In this document: piece after piece, positions 10,913 through 20,907 of the stretch
Layout of the letters: every line of letters begins with the position of its first letter
How positions within the stretch are numbered: position 1 is the stretch's first letter
Position numbers and translations under genes: made by a program
NCBI GenBank assembly: GCA_948474755.1
Contig: CAOLHI010000643.1
Span: 372,001-436,000, forward strand
Length of the DNA: 64,000 bases
Reading direction: 5' to 3'
From: Ctenosaura bakeri
Taxonomy: Eukaryota > Chordata > Lepidosauria > Squamata > Iguanidae
Notes under the pieces: model-generated
What the model saw: the letters and a program-made list of their open reading frames with translations, nothing else
Databases searched by the model: none
What the model was told of the DNA's origin: nothing

Positions 10913-12033
10913 ATACAGGTGGGCAAGTTGGGGAACTTGAAGTGTTTTGGATAGCAACAACCATCATCTTTTGCCACTGAATGTGCTGGCTAAGGCTGAT
11001 CATAGAATCATAGAGTTGGAAGAGACCACAGGGGCCATCCAGTCCACCCCCCTGCTATGCAGGAACACCCATCAAAGCATTCCCAACAGATGGCCATCCA
11101 GCCTCTGCTTAAAAACCTCCAAAGAAAGAGACTCTACCACACTCTGAGGCGGCATATTCCACTGCCGGAGAGCTCTGACCATCAGGAAGTTCTTCCTGAG
11201 GTTCAAGTGGAATCTCCTTTCCTGCAGCTTGAATCCATTGCTCCTTGTCCTAGTCTGTAGAGTGGAAGAGAACAAGTCCGCTCCCTCCTCAACATGGCAT
11301 CCCTTCAAATATTTAAACATGACTATCATATTCTCTCTTAACCTTCTCTTCTGCAGACTAAACATACCCAGCTCCCTAAGGCATTCTTCATAGGGCATGG
11401 CTTCCAGACCCTTCACCATTTTGGTCGCCCTCTTCTGGACATGTTCGAACTTGTCGACATCCTTCTTGAGGTGCCCAGAACTGGACACAGTATTCCAAAT
11501 GAGGCCTAACCAATGCAGAATAGAGTGGTACCATTACCTCCCTCAATCTAGACACCATACTCTTATTGATGCAACTAAGAACCGCATTGGCTTTCTTGGC
11601 TGCTGCATCACACTGCTGACTCATGTTTAGCTTGTGATCTACCAAGACTCCTAGATTCCTTTCACACGTACTGTTATCCAGCCACATGTCCCCCATCCTT
11701 TATCTATGCCTTCCATTTTTTCTGCCTAAGTGCAGGACCTTACATTTCTCTCTGTTGAAATTCATTTTGTTAGCTTTGGCCCAGCTCTTCAATCTGTCAA
11801 GGTTGTTTTGAAATTTGATCCTGTCCTCTGGTGTATTAGCAACCCCTCGCAATTTGGTATCATCTGTAAATTTGATCAGCATGCCCTCCACTCCTTCATC
11901 CAAGTCATTGATGAAGATGTTGAATAGCACTGGGCCCAAGACAGAACCCTGTGGCACCCCACTAGTCACTTCTCTCCAGATGGGCATCAAGTACAACAAC
12001 ATCTAGAAGGCTGCAAAGTTGCACTATCCTGCT
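10913..12033. mobile_element. hAT-like palindromic MITE split by a CR1 insertion
   Basis: The left arm (about 10913-10998) runs from GTTGGGGAACTTGAAGTG to GTGCTGGCTAAGGCTGAT. The right arm (about 11979-12033) reads ATGGGCATCAAGTACAACAA then CATCTAGAAGGC. The two are inverted relative to each other and were separated by the CR1 element. CTAGAATA before and CTAAAATA after differ at one base and look like an 8-bp hAT target duplication. Confidence 0.65.
10999..11978 (-). mobile_element. CR1 LINE, 5'-truncated, dead
   Basis: The 3' part of a CR1 retroposon on the minus strand. Translating downward from 11978 gives the reverse-transcriptase palm region [20 protein letters not shown], then a catalytic box FTDDTKL (usually F-A-D-D). 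Thumb and C-terminal segments follow (KKANAVLSCINKS, LYSALVRPHLEYCVQFWAP, VQKRATKMVKGLE). The reading frame is broken between about 11390 and 11490. The 3' end at about 11000 carries the diagnostic CR1 terminus; on the + strand this reads ATAGAATCATAGAGTTGG. The endonuclease domain and 5' end are missing. It is nested in a hAT-like palindrome, so it inserted later than that element. Confidence 0.92.
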
Positions 12034-12586
12034 CTAAAATACATTATCAAAAATGAGAAAAAATTGTCTGTTTCTGCTACAGTGCAATGTATTGTGATGC
12101 ACAGATACATCCCTTGGGGGCAAGCTTTCAAAATACTCTGCGATTGCAAATAAGATGCAGAGTTTTAATTCCATCTTCAACTCTGCAAATATATTGTTGC
12201 AAAAACTGTGGATAATTTCAGAGAGCTCAGTTATTGAGCAGCTTGCAAGCCTGGCTCTTGAGGAATCAAAACTATATTTTTTGCCATAGTGCAATTATTT
12301 ATTAGTAGTATAACAAACTGAGCGAAGTGTTATTGTGAATATTACATGCAAGAGTTATGGTAGATCAGGTGAAAGATGATGTGATTCAGCATTCTGTTTC
12401 CCATAAAGACCAACCAGATGCCACTGGGAAGCCCAGAGCTGAAACAGGAGATAAGAGCAATGACTGGTATTCATAAACATGTTATCTGTCACTGGATGGT
12501 ACCTCACTTCCATCAAGGAGGATGGATGCTGATAACCATTTCCTCCACAAATTTGTCTAATCATTTTCAAGACCTCGTAAGTTATA

Positions 12587-12730
12587 GGCCATTTCCACAT
12601 TGTGTGTAATGTGTGATTTAGCTATATACTGTGTGAAATTCTATTTATCTGTCCTGAATGTCCCACCATTCATTAGGTTCTAGATGAGAGAGTGAGGAGG
12701 AAAAAAAATATCTGCATATCTACTTCTTAG
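12587..12730. mobile_element. Possible fragment of a GGCCATTTCC MITE
   Basis: GGCCATTTCCACATTGTG at 12587 matches the left terminus of the palindromic MITEs. The sequence then runs without a clear right end into the GC-rich element starting near 12731. It could be a truncated copy or an end captured by the neighbour. Confidence 0.4.
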
Positions 12731-13145
12731 GCATTTGTCATGTGAAAGGGCCTCCAGAGCATAGCGCAATTGTGAGGACTGGTCCACATGACGTCCTCGC
12801 AATTGTGTGACGCTGCCAGGACCAGCAGGTGCTGATCACACAATATATCCTTTTAGGCTTTTGGCCAAAAATGATGCACAATTGTGCATCACTCCGGGAC
12901 CCCACATACACTTACCATCCGTGCGGAGCTCCAGAGTCATGGCCCTTGCACTTCCTCCCCCAGCACAGGCTGGGAAAATACCTGGCTGTGCTGTGGAAGT
13001 AAGAGCGGAGCCCTCATGCTGCCTGCTGGCCAGCGGGCAACTGCTGCGGAGTAGGAGCAATCGGGATGCGAGAGCCTTATGGAACAGGCTGCAAGCATGA
13101 TCCCCGTGTGACCGCGCCAGACGCAGGTAAGCTGCAGAAAGGGCC
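12731..13145 (-). mobile_element. GC-rich MITE-like element, copy 1
   Basis: Read on the minus strand this element starts GGCCCTTTCTGCAGC and ends near CCCTTTCACATGACAAATGCC. It closely parallels the copies at 19099 and 24371: the TGCTGGGGGAGGAAGTG block, the inverted CACAATTGTG motifs, and a splice-donor-like GGTAAGTG (GT complementary to 12914-12915). It is much more GC-rich than its surroundings. The overlapping frames on both strands (12807-13264) follow from composition and do not match a protein I know. Confidence 0.75.
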
Positions 13146-13173
13146 TCTGCTAAAGAAAACAGTCCAAAACACT

Positions 13174-13612
13174 GACCCTTTTCGCACGCAGTTTCTGTTG
13201 TGAGAGGGCCCCTTGAGCGTTGCGTGAATGGGAGCATCGGTCCATACAACGCACTCCCATTCACGCGACGCTCACGAGCCTAAAGCGGGATGCGCATGCA
13301 TTTTATTATTTTCGGCTGGGAACCAAAAATACTGTGCAGTCGCGCAATGCTCCCGGGGCCCTCGTGCACTTACCTGCCCTGTGGTGCATTGGACGAGCCA
13401 GGCTGGTTGCGCTTCCTCCCCCAGTGCAGCCTACAGCTCCCAGGCTGCGCTGCGAAAGGAAGGGGCGGGGCACTAGCGCAACGGTCACGCGACCAGGAAG
13501 CCAGCTGCGGGAGAATGGAGGAGTGATACAAGTGCCTCGTACAAGGAGTGATGCAAGTGCCTCGTGAACGGTACCCCCCACCCCCGCGAGCAGGTAACTT
13601 GCATGAAGGGCC
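13174..13612 (-). mobile_element. GC-rich MITE-like element, copy 2, adjacent to copy 1
   Basis: Same layout and orientation as the preceding element. The low-coordinate end is ACCCTTTTCGCACGCAG, followed by the inner inverted repeat GAGAGGGCCCC. The high-coordinate end is CATGAAGGGCC at 13612. The donor-like CAGGTAAGTGCACG (minus strand) sits at 13372-13373. It carries a local 24-26 bp direct duplication near 13520-13567 (GGAGTGAT-CAAGTGCCTCGT, twice). Non-coding despite long frames on both strands. Confidence 0.72.
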
Positions 13613-14357
13613 ACTGTAACTGCTTCATATGGCCAGCAGCCAGTTCTCTGCGCATAGGACCTTCTAGTGGCAATATGGGCCATCAAAAATTCCAAAACAC
13701 ATAAACCTGGAAGCATCCAAAAATCCATTTCCATTTCTCAAAACCATTTTGTTTTGATATGAAGGTAAAAGGATACTTGCAACCTGTTTAAAACATCAAT
13801 TACCATTGATGGAAGCTTTCAGGAGAGACAGGTTGTTATGTGTGGATACATGTGATTATGTGTGTGTTGCCAGAAAAACTTTAAGATGGAGTCTGCTGTG
13901 TTTCAGGTGTGATTCGATATTTGGATATGAAGACATTACAATACTGAGGGTCTTCAGAACATGGAATTTTTCTTTTTCACAGATGCCTCACAGTATAGCA
14001 ACATGTTCTCTGATGCAAGGCAAAATAAATATTTTTTAAAAAAAATCTCACAGAACAGTTTGTTCATTTGTGAAAGAATTGTAGAAGTACCAGGTGATAA
14101 TCCAAGTAAATAAACTCAGATCCCACTCTGGTATGTAACAGGAAGGCCATTCAAGACAGCATGCAAATGATAAACAGTATCAACCACCCACATTATTTAG
14201 AAATAAGGGTGCATAGGGAGGTATAGTTCTCCAAGGAGTCCTGCGGAACCAGTACCACCCCTAGTCCCTACAGTCACATACTCCTGTACTAAGCTGTATT
14301 ACTTAATGTCTTAGATTCCTTGCAGCAAATGATACTTCATGGCAAACTATTGCCTGT

Positions 14358-14905
14358 GTTGTTATGGGTTTTCTGGGCTTTGAGGTCGTGTTCTATTAGT
14401 ATTTTCTCCTAACGTTTCACCTGCATCTGTGGCTGGCATCTTCAGAGGTTCTGGTGGCATGGAAGTGAGACAGAGTATATATGCTTGTGTAGTCCCCGGG
14501 TGGGAGGAAGCAATTTGCATATGTTCCAGTTGGCCTGTGTGATGGCCTATTGTTAAATGGGATATCCCCTAGGGTTGTATTGTTAGTCAGGGAATATGCA
14601 TAACAGTGTGTTAAGTACATTAGCAATCTATTGTATTGTTTCTTTTAGACAACTACTATGTCAGACTACACAGAGAGGCCATTAAAATCCATAAACACAT
14701 GGATAATTTCAACAGGAAAGAAGAAACATGGAAAGTAAACAAAATTTGGCTACCAGTACTGAAGAACACTAAAATCAAGACTCAAAATATGCCAATGAAC
14801 ACCACCCAGACTCTGGAGGTCCCTCTACAAGAAACAATACAGGCAGAATATCAGGAGAAAATACTAATAGAACATGATCTCAAAGCCTGGAAAACCCACA
14901 ACAAC
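14358..14905 (+). mobile_element. Penelope-like element remnant with inverted termini
   Basis: A frame at 14636-14908 reads DNYYVRLHREAIKIHKH, then NFNRKEETWKVNKIWLPVL. That resembles the conserved segment just after the GIY-YIG endonuclease of Penelope-like retroelements (R-EAIEI-KH--N-NR ... W-P-L). The GIY-YIG core and reverse transcriptase are absent. The ends are inverted copies: 14358-14405 and 14858-14905 match at about 43 of 48 positions, and weaker similarity continues inward. The left side carries ACGTTTCACCTGCATCTGTG followed by GGCATCTTCAGAGG, a motif typical of the terminal repeats of these elements in reptiles. Inverted rather than direct terminal repeats are a known Penelope peculiarity. 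Confidence 0.75.
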
Positions 14906-14911
14906 CTATAG

Positions 14912-15630
14912 ATTCCATCCGTGACAGCCTTCAATTTTATATTGTCTGTGTGCTTGTTGTGCCATGAGCTTATTTTACTTCTACATGAGAAGTAGCTTCA
15001 GATTTTTAAATAAAATGAGGTACTACCATTTTAACCTGCTTATACTCGTCAGCCCTCAAAACTGATGAAAATCCTTGGAAGATTGTCATGAAAATATTAG
15101 ATTAAATTGTTTATATTGAACATACAGTTGTCTCTGTTGAACATTCTTCCTTCACCATGAAGGACATAACCCAGTTTTAAAGAAAATGGCTGCCATTCTG
15201 TCAGTGACATGTGAATGCATACGTGGTGCTTACATGCAGGCATATCCATTTTTGCAGAGGACTCAGGAGACTGTTATCTTGCCTATGTACTTCCTCCTAC
15301 GTATTTGTCAAGCTCCAGGGATGGGGGCTACTGCTAGTTCTTACCAGTAGAAAGAGAAGAAATGGGGAAGACAATTAAAAACAGGAAGATGCAGATGTTC
15401 TGGCTTCTAGGGGAAGAAAAGGAGTGTGTACTCCATTTGTGAGTACACTGTATTTCTCACCCTACACTGAACTGAGTCCATGATGTGAATTTTCTCCCTC
15501 TTCCTACCACAAAGCCTCCACACCAGTCCCTCCCACAGACTAATACCACCCAGTGGACATGAAATTACACAGGCAACTCACTGGTGTAGGGTCTCAACCA
15601 TTATTCCCTTACTGAAATATGAAAGACATA
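14912..15630. other. No gene or repeat recognised
   Basis: Mixed-composition non-coding sequence between the Penelope remnant and the next MITE. No long frame, splice pattern or known repeat core was seen. Confidence 0.6.
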
Positions 15631-15821
15631 GGTCATTTCCACACTAGACAGTTATAGCACTATTATTCCACTTTCAACATCTTATGGAATCCTGAGGTTT
15701 GTAGTTTACTGATGCCAAAGAGCTCTCTGGCAGAGAATTCTAAAGGCCCTTCCCTAAACTGCAAACCCCAGGATTCCATGGAATGTTGAAAGTGCTATAA
15801 CAATCTAGTGCGGAAATGACC
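15631..15821. mobile_element. Palindromic MITE with 3-bp duplication ATA
   Basis: A 191-bp element with left end GGTCATTTCCACACTAG and right end CTAGTGCGGAAATGACC (inverse), flanked by ATA on both sides (15628-15630, 15822-15824). The interior is itself palindromic: TTCCACTTTCAACAT and CCTAAACTGCAAACC face ATGTTGAAAGTG and GGTTTGTAGTTTACT. It is a longer sister of the 5503 copy. Confidence 0.88.
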
Positions 15822-15998
15822 ATAGACTGAGAGACTGTGTGATGTATTGATTAGCATGGTGAAATTAGGATGAGAACATGGGTGCAACCAGCCACTTAGC
15901 TGCCAGTTTAAGGCAAAATTTGGGCTCAGTTATTTGAACCCTAACCTCCTTCCTGTCCTTGTTGCAAGAATTAACACATCAGGGAGAATTACCTATGT

Positions 15999-16001
<3 letters not shown>

Positions 16002-16029
<28 letters not shown>

Positions 16030-16198
16030 TGCTTCAAATTGCTTCTTGTTTATGTTGACCCCAAGGCAAATCTATTCTTGGGTTTTCTGTGGGCTGAGGG
16101 TGTATGATTCACCCAAGGTCACTAGTGGGTTTCCACGACTTAGCAGGTCTCCGGGGTCATAGTCCAACACTCAAACCACTACACCGTGCTAGTTCTCA
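16002..16198 (-). mobile_element. tRNA-derived SINE (Sauria/ACA type), minus strand
   Basis: The (TTG)n at 16002-16027 is the inverted (CAA)n tail. Next comes the BovB-like tail core, then the body with CCCAAGGTCACTAGTGGGTT. It ends at the tRNA-like head, TCAAACCACTACACCGTGCT, the inverse of the A-box side. The order places the head at the high coordinate. Confidence 0.85.
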
Positions 16199-16484
16199 GT
16201 ATATAAATTTAAATAATGTTAACAACAATATTGATAACAGCAATCAGAAGAATGATCCCCATCTTAAAGAACATAATAAACCACACAGGGAGGAGCATGA
16301 CAGAAAGTGATTAAATTATTTTTCACTATGTTATAGGCTACGTAACATGCCACCCAAATATATGGCAGATTAATGGAAAACAAGCCACTCCTTGCATCCA
16401 AGTAGTTACTTCCAAGCACTGGCAAACTTCTTAGTGTGGTCTGCAAATGTCACACTTTCTTCTCAAACAAAAACAAAATGGTCT

Positions 16485-16686
16485 GGCCATTTCTGCCCTA
16501 TGCTGTTATACTGCTATTATTCCAGTTTCAACATCCTGTGGAATCCTAGGGTTTGTAGTTTACTGAGGCCAAAGAGCTCTCTGGCTGAGGATTCTAAAGG
16601 CCCCTCCCTAAACTGCAAATCTGAGGATTCCATAGGATGTTGAAAGTGGAATAATAACACTATAACAGTGTAGTGTGGGAACGGCC
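16485..16686. mobile_element. Palindromic MITE, full length
   Basis: A 202-bp copy of the same family as 15631, with GGCCATTTCTGCCC and GTGGGAACGGCC at its ends and nearly identical CCTCCCTAAACTGCAAA and TGTTGAAAGTGGAATAATA blocks. The flanks TCT and TAT only partly agree as a 3-bp duplication. The frames over it are chance. Confidence 0.85.
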
Positions 16687-17431
16687 TATGTTTTTCTTCC
16701 CTCAAAGGATTAAAATTGAGAAACAAATCATTTGCACATTTAGGGAAAAATGGAATATTAAAAACAGATATAAAAACTGCCTGGCTATGACCTTAGTTTC
16801 AGCTATTGCTTTTCGTTATGTATGAATTCATGTCATATTCTATGAATTTTAATTATTAATCTTAGCTGGTTTAAAATGAAAGTGACACAGCAATTAAAGC
16901 ATTGGTTTAGTCTCATAAACATGACAATAAATTTATGCTTATATTAATGTCTGGGTTCATTGTTAATATGTACTTAGGCAGAATAGTGTTGTTTTGTTAT
17001 GAGACATGAGATTAAATAATCAATATGCAACTGAACTACATGAAATATATTTTCCTGTAAGTTGCATTGCAAAGACATGAAAATGCATCCTCCATTTCAT
17101 TTCTTCAGCCAAACAATCCCTATTTGCATATGAATAAACACAGATGTGCCATAATTAGAAAATAATAATATTCTAGGAGAAAATGTTGTTCATTTCCATG
17201 TTATGCCCACTTGAAGATCTTTGCCAAACAAACTTAAAAGATAGTTTTTCATTTAAAGGAGAGGAGAGCCAATACATAAATATGTACAACACAATTTGGT
17301 TTATTTTCTATGAAAAGAGAGGAATGAGAATTTTTGTAATTTAAGTTTCTAGCAATACATGGGGCAGCTTCATTCATGATGGCTTCATTGTTCCCAGTTT
17401 TATCAAGTAATTTGAGTTGCTTAAACCATGC

Positions 17432-17535
17432 AGGCCTGTCAGACTATTGTCTACTCAGAAGTGAACCCCACAGAGTTCAATGCCTTTTTTTTTTTCAGGT
17501 AAGAATGTATAATTTTCGGAATCAGGTAGTATAAC
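17432..17535 (+). repeat. Dispersed reptile repeat (CTACTCAGAAGT type)
   Basis: Reads CTACTCAGAAGTGAACCCC, AGAGTTCAATG, an inserted T run, then CAGGTAAGAATGTATAATTT. This is the same short repeat seen at 5984, 18770 and 37108, in a better-preserved form. Confidence 0.6.
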
Positions 17536-17614
17536 TCCAGTGACTGAGCTGAGTAAGAGGACTTAATGAACATTTGTAGACCAACTCTGTTTGTCTGAGA
17601 CATTAAGGAGGTTC

Positions 17615-17700
17615 TTTAATCACTTATTTATCATGATTTATACCCTGCCTTTATACCAGTTTTGATTATCAATGCAATTAAAATACATAAACAAGCACAA
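17615..17700 (-). repeat. LINE/SINE 3' tail fragment, minus strand
   Basis: Wording TTATCATGATTTATACCCTGC followed by AT-rich sequence is the inverse of the common reptile L2-type tail (GGCGGGGTATAAATAAA-like). Confidence 0.45.
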
Positions 17701-18127
17701 AGATATAAAAAAATACAAAAAAAATACTGAAGATAAAGAGAAATCTGTCCATAAAATCAGTTTCAGCAGTTGTAATATTTTCAACAATACTTCAAGAATG
17801 AAGTATGCTCCAAAGCCAAATTTTAGCTGCCAGAACACCACAAACATTCCCTGTGGAAACCGTTAACATATCCAAGTGATTTAAATAATTTTAATTATAA
17901 TAGCCCTATGTAAGCTTTTGGATGCCTCTATGTAGGACTAAAATGTGAGCCTGCTCCTAAACGTTGCCATGCATGTTCAAAAACTGTGAGATTTTTGCAC
18001 ATTAAGTCTAACATTCTGTAAACACATTCAACTTGAACATAATTACCACAATAGCGGTCAGGTTCCTCATCAGAAAACTGGCCTTATAATGTACATAAGA
18101 CAGATCTGTTCATGAGATATATAACCT

Positions 18128-18204
18128 TCCTTTCCTTCCTTCCTTCCTTCCTTCCTTCCTTCCTTCCTTCCTTCCTTCCTTCCTTCCTTCCTTCCTTCCT
18201 TCCT
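18128..18204. repeat. (CCTT)n microsatellite
   Basis: About 19 nearly perfect CCTT units (AAGG on the other strand). It creates an artefactual minus-strand frame of repeated Glu-Gly-Arg-Lys. Strand asymmetry of this kind (pure purine/pyrimidine) can adopt non-B DNA. Confidence 0.97.
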
Positions 18205-18769
18205 CCATCCAAAATTATCTGCAGTTTCATTACAAACTGGCCTCTTTGTAACTCTAATGACTTTTCCCTTTAGAAAATCCAAACATGGGGAACATGCACT
18301 TTCATAGAAAAATGAAAAAGACCTTCGGAAACACTTAAAATTCAGTATGGACACATCAAAGAAAAATCACAGAAGAGTGAAATACTGTTCCTTAAAGTGT
18401 GTTTGGGTGGCTGAACAGTAATGAATAATTCATTTGGTGATTTTTTTTTTAAAAAAAAACAGTTTATGATTGACTGCTTAGAATTTGAAAACCAATAGCA
18501 TATTGCTTTTGAAAATAAGTCTTGGTTTTCAGCTTGTTCATAAATAAAATGCCAAATATTGCAGCATCGAGAGTTTGAGCTTGCATTGGATATTCAATAT
18601 TAGTGCTTATGTGGTTAGTATGATTACCTTTTCATGTTACAAAATGTGCATGTATCAGCTGAACAACAGGGCTTTCCTGTCTATTCAAATGTGTCAAACT
18701 GTCAGCTACTCCTTAGTGCTCAGTGACTCACTTATTTGTGTTTCTGTACAGTGTGTAGCATTAAGTATG

Positions 18770-18850
18770 CATCCAGTAACCTATGCATGCTCCCTGCTCA
18801 GAAGTAACTCCTATTGAATGTGTGTTTAGTATTGCATTGCTTAAGCTTCT
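18770..18850 (+). repeat. Dispersed reptile repeat (CTCAGAAGTAACTCC type)
   Basis: CTGCTCAGAAGTAACTCCTA followed by TTGAATG and TTTAGTATTGCATTGC matches the order of blocks in the 17432 copy. Confidence 0.5.
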
Positions 18851-19098
18851 TTTTGCAATTAGCTGAAGTGAAAGACTAATACTGGGTTTTTTTTGGTGCA
18901 TGCCCACAAATCAGCTGCTAAGACCCTTGTGTAAATTTCTTTATTCCTACAGTTAACCTCACTATCTGCTATGACCTCTGGGTGTAAGAAAGATCCTATA
19001 AGTGATTAGATTTCTGTCATTTTGTTTGAAATATAAGAAGAAATATAACTGGATAGCTTGAATTAAATTGAACCTTTTTTTTTTTTTTTACCATCCTG

Positions 19099-20166
19099 GG
19101 CCCTTTCCACACCTTGCCATCTTCCAGCGCTGGGGTGCAGGGATCATGCGAGAGGCTCTCGCATCCGGGGTCCTTCAGCTCCACACGAGCTGCCTGCCCA
19201 CATGAGAGCCCTGCCTCTTCCTTCCCCAGTGCATCCTGGGACCTTCCCAGGCTGTGCTGGGGCAAGAAGTGTGACCGGTGCAGCTCCGGAGGCTCCACAT
19301 GCCAGGTAAGTGCACGCAGGAGCTGGGAGCAATGCACAATTGCGCACCATTTTTGGCTTCTAGCCAGAAATGAAAAGGTGCATGATCAGCGCCTGCCCTA
19401 CCCTGGAGCATTGCACAATTGTGAGTGCATCATGCTGATCACTCCTCACAATTGCAGGATGCTCCAGGGGCCCTTTCGCATGGAAAATGCCATGTGTCAT
19501 GAGCCAGGCTGAGCAGGCTGCCGATTCAGACGGGGACTCTGAGTTGGACATGGGCTTCCAGCCAGGGGAGGAGCCCTTGGAGGGAGAGGGGACTCCTGCA
19601 GAGTCAATGGAGGGGCCTGCGAGCGACTCCCCAGCTAACCCAGGGCCGATACCTACAGCAGAGGAGTCCAATGCCTCTGGCTTGACAGAAGCTGCTGCTT
19701 CTGACTCCAGCCCGGAGTCAGCTGACTCTCCCCCCACGTTCCTCTAGAGGCGGCTGGAGAAGGAGGCGGTTCGTAGATCAAAGCGCTTGCAAGAGAAGTG
19801 CCTGAGGTATGAGGGCCTCCAGCTGGGAGCCAGGCCAACGGACATCTGATCAGCCCCAGCTGGGTTGAAGACTATTTAAGGCAGATGCTGGGGGGAGTTC
19901 AGGTACAGGGCAACAACCATTTCTCATCCGTGACTCTGCTACCTGTGCCATGGGCTAGCTATTCCTGAGTTCCACTGCCTTCATTCTTTTTTGGGCGATG
20001 TAACCCCTTAATAACTTTATGGCTTTATTTATTGCCGCTGTTTGTTTTGTTTGCTGGAACCCTTTGATTATTTTACTGCCTACTTACTAAAAAGCCATAA
20101 AACTCCAGTTGCCGCCTCTGTGTTTGCTTAGCCTCCGCCTGACATTGACACCATGCGAAAAGGGCC
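19099..20166 (+). mobile_element. GC-rich MITE-like element, copy 3, interrupted by a solo LTR
   Basis: The left terminus is GGCCCTTTCCACACC at 19099 and the right terminus is CATGCGAAAAGGGCC ending at 20166. If the LTR at 19495-20150 and one CCATG copy are ignored, the right end is a hairpin of GGCCCTTTCGCATGG facing CCATGCGAAAAGGGCC. The body carries CAGGTAAGTGCACG, a consensus 5' splice site with GT at 19306-19307. It also has TGCTGGGGCAAGAAGTG and paired CACAATTGTG motifs, which match the copies at 12731 and 24371. Several frames run through it on both strands because of base composition. I see no transposase. Confidence 0.8.
19495..20150 (+). mobile_element. Solo LTR with 5-bp target duplication
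   Basis: A 656-bp unit beginning TGTCATGAGCC and ending CTGACATTGACA, so the ends form the TGTCA/TGACA inverted pair. It is flanked by CCATG at 19490-19494 and at 20151-20155, a perfect 5-bp duplication. Removing it and one CCATG restores an uninterrupted transposon end. A TATA-like CTATTTAAGG lies near 19872, and an ATAAAA polyadenylation-like signal lies near 20097. No internal retroviral or retrotransposon genes remain, so this is a recombined solo LTR. A 5-bp duplication fits gypsy/copia-type elements or class II/III endogenous retroviruses. The open frame at 19487-19747 is incidental. Confidence 0.88.
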
Positions 20167-20629
20167 TTACATTTCATTTATTTAAATTGCCTTCATTTAA
20201 GTCATTCACTTGGTCTATATTAGTGATTGGAATTATGTGGCTCTGTAGATCAGAGGCAAAGTGCAGATAATAGGCTGGATTTGTCACCATTTTGGGAACT
20301 TTTGAGGACCCCAAATGTCAGATGCTTTTTTTATTTTAAAAGAAGTCCCCAGATTCTCCAAGTGACTTGCAGGGAATATGGACACATTTTCAACTCATCT
20401 TTTAGGCCTTTCTGGACCATTTTAGGAAAGCCTTTATTTTATAAGAAGAAGTGAACAGGAAGTAACCTCTGAGTTTCTTTTGGTTGTAAAAGTGGCCTCT
20501 CCTGAGTCTAAGTGGACCAAAAATGTGTTGGAAATGCCACACACACCTCTTAAAAGGAAAAAGAAAATGGTACATTTTAAAAGCAGTTGAAAAAGAGAAC
20601 ATGACAGCTTTCATAATTTCTCTGTATCA

Positions 20630-20705
20630 CTTATGCTGGCTAGGACTGCTCGTACTTGCAGTTTTACATTATCTAGAGGATCATAGTTGCCCTGCTGGCC
20701 ATAGA
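20630..20705. mobile_element. hAT-like palindrome fragment
   Basis: TATGCTGGCTAGGACTGCTC, then GCAGTTTTACATTATCTAG and CTGGCCATAG, is a decayed half of the same palindrome seen at 10913. Confidence 0.45.
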
Positions 20706-20762
20706 ACTGTTATAAAGAAAAGAAAAATCCGGGGGCTACCTTATATAGAAAGATGACACAGG

Positions 20763-20904
20763 GGCCATTTTTGCACTAGAATGTTACAGTGTTATTATTC
20801 TACTTTCAACATTCTATAGAATCCTGAGAAGCCCTCCCTAAACTGCAAAGCCCAGGATTCCAAGTGGAATAATAACACTATAACAGTCAAGTGTGGAAAT
20901 GGCC
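20763..20904. mobile_element. Palindromic MITE with 3-bp duplication AGG
   Basis: A 142-bp internally shortened copy: GGCCATTTTTGCACTAG at the left, TGTGGAAATGGCC at the right, and AGG on both sides (20760-20762, 20905-20907). The interior keeps CCCTCCCTAAACTGCAAA but has lost the block with AGAGCTCTCTGGC. Confidence 0.85.
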
Positions 20905-20907
20905 AGG

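Noticed and set aside
12807..13734. Long overlapping frames up to 142 codons on both strands
   Set aside because: They lie in GC-rich MITE copies where stop codons are rare. Opposing frames of similar length argue against coding, and no domain is recognisable.
18070..18354. Minus-strand frame with a repeated Glu-Gly-Arg-Lys block
   Set aside because: It is a translation of the (CCTT)n microsatellite with chance flanks.
19017..19838. Frames of 60-132 codons, including an acidic Ser/Pro/Glu-rich one at 19487
   Set aside because: They span the MITE-LTR junction. The acidic frame begins in the MITE and continues into the LTR, so it cannot be an ancestral gene.
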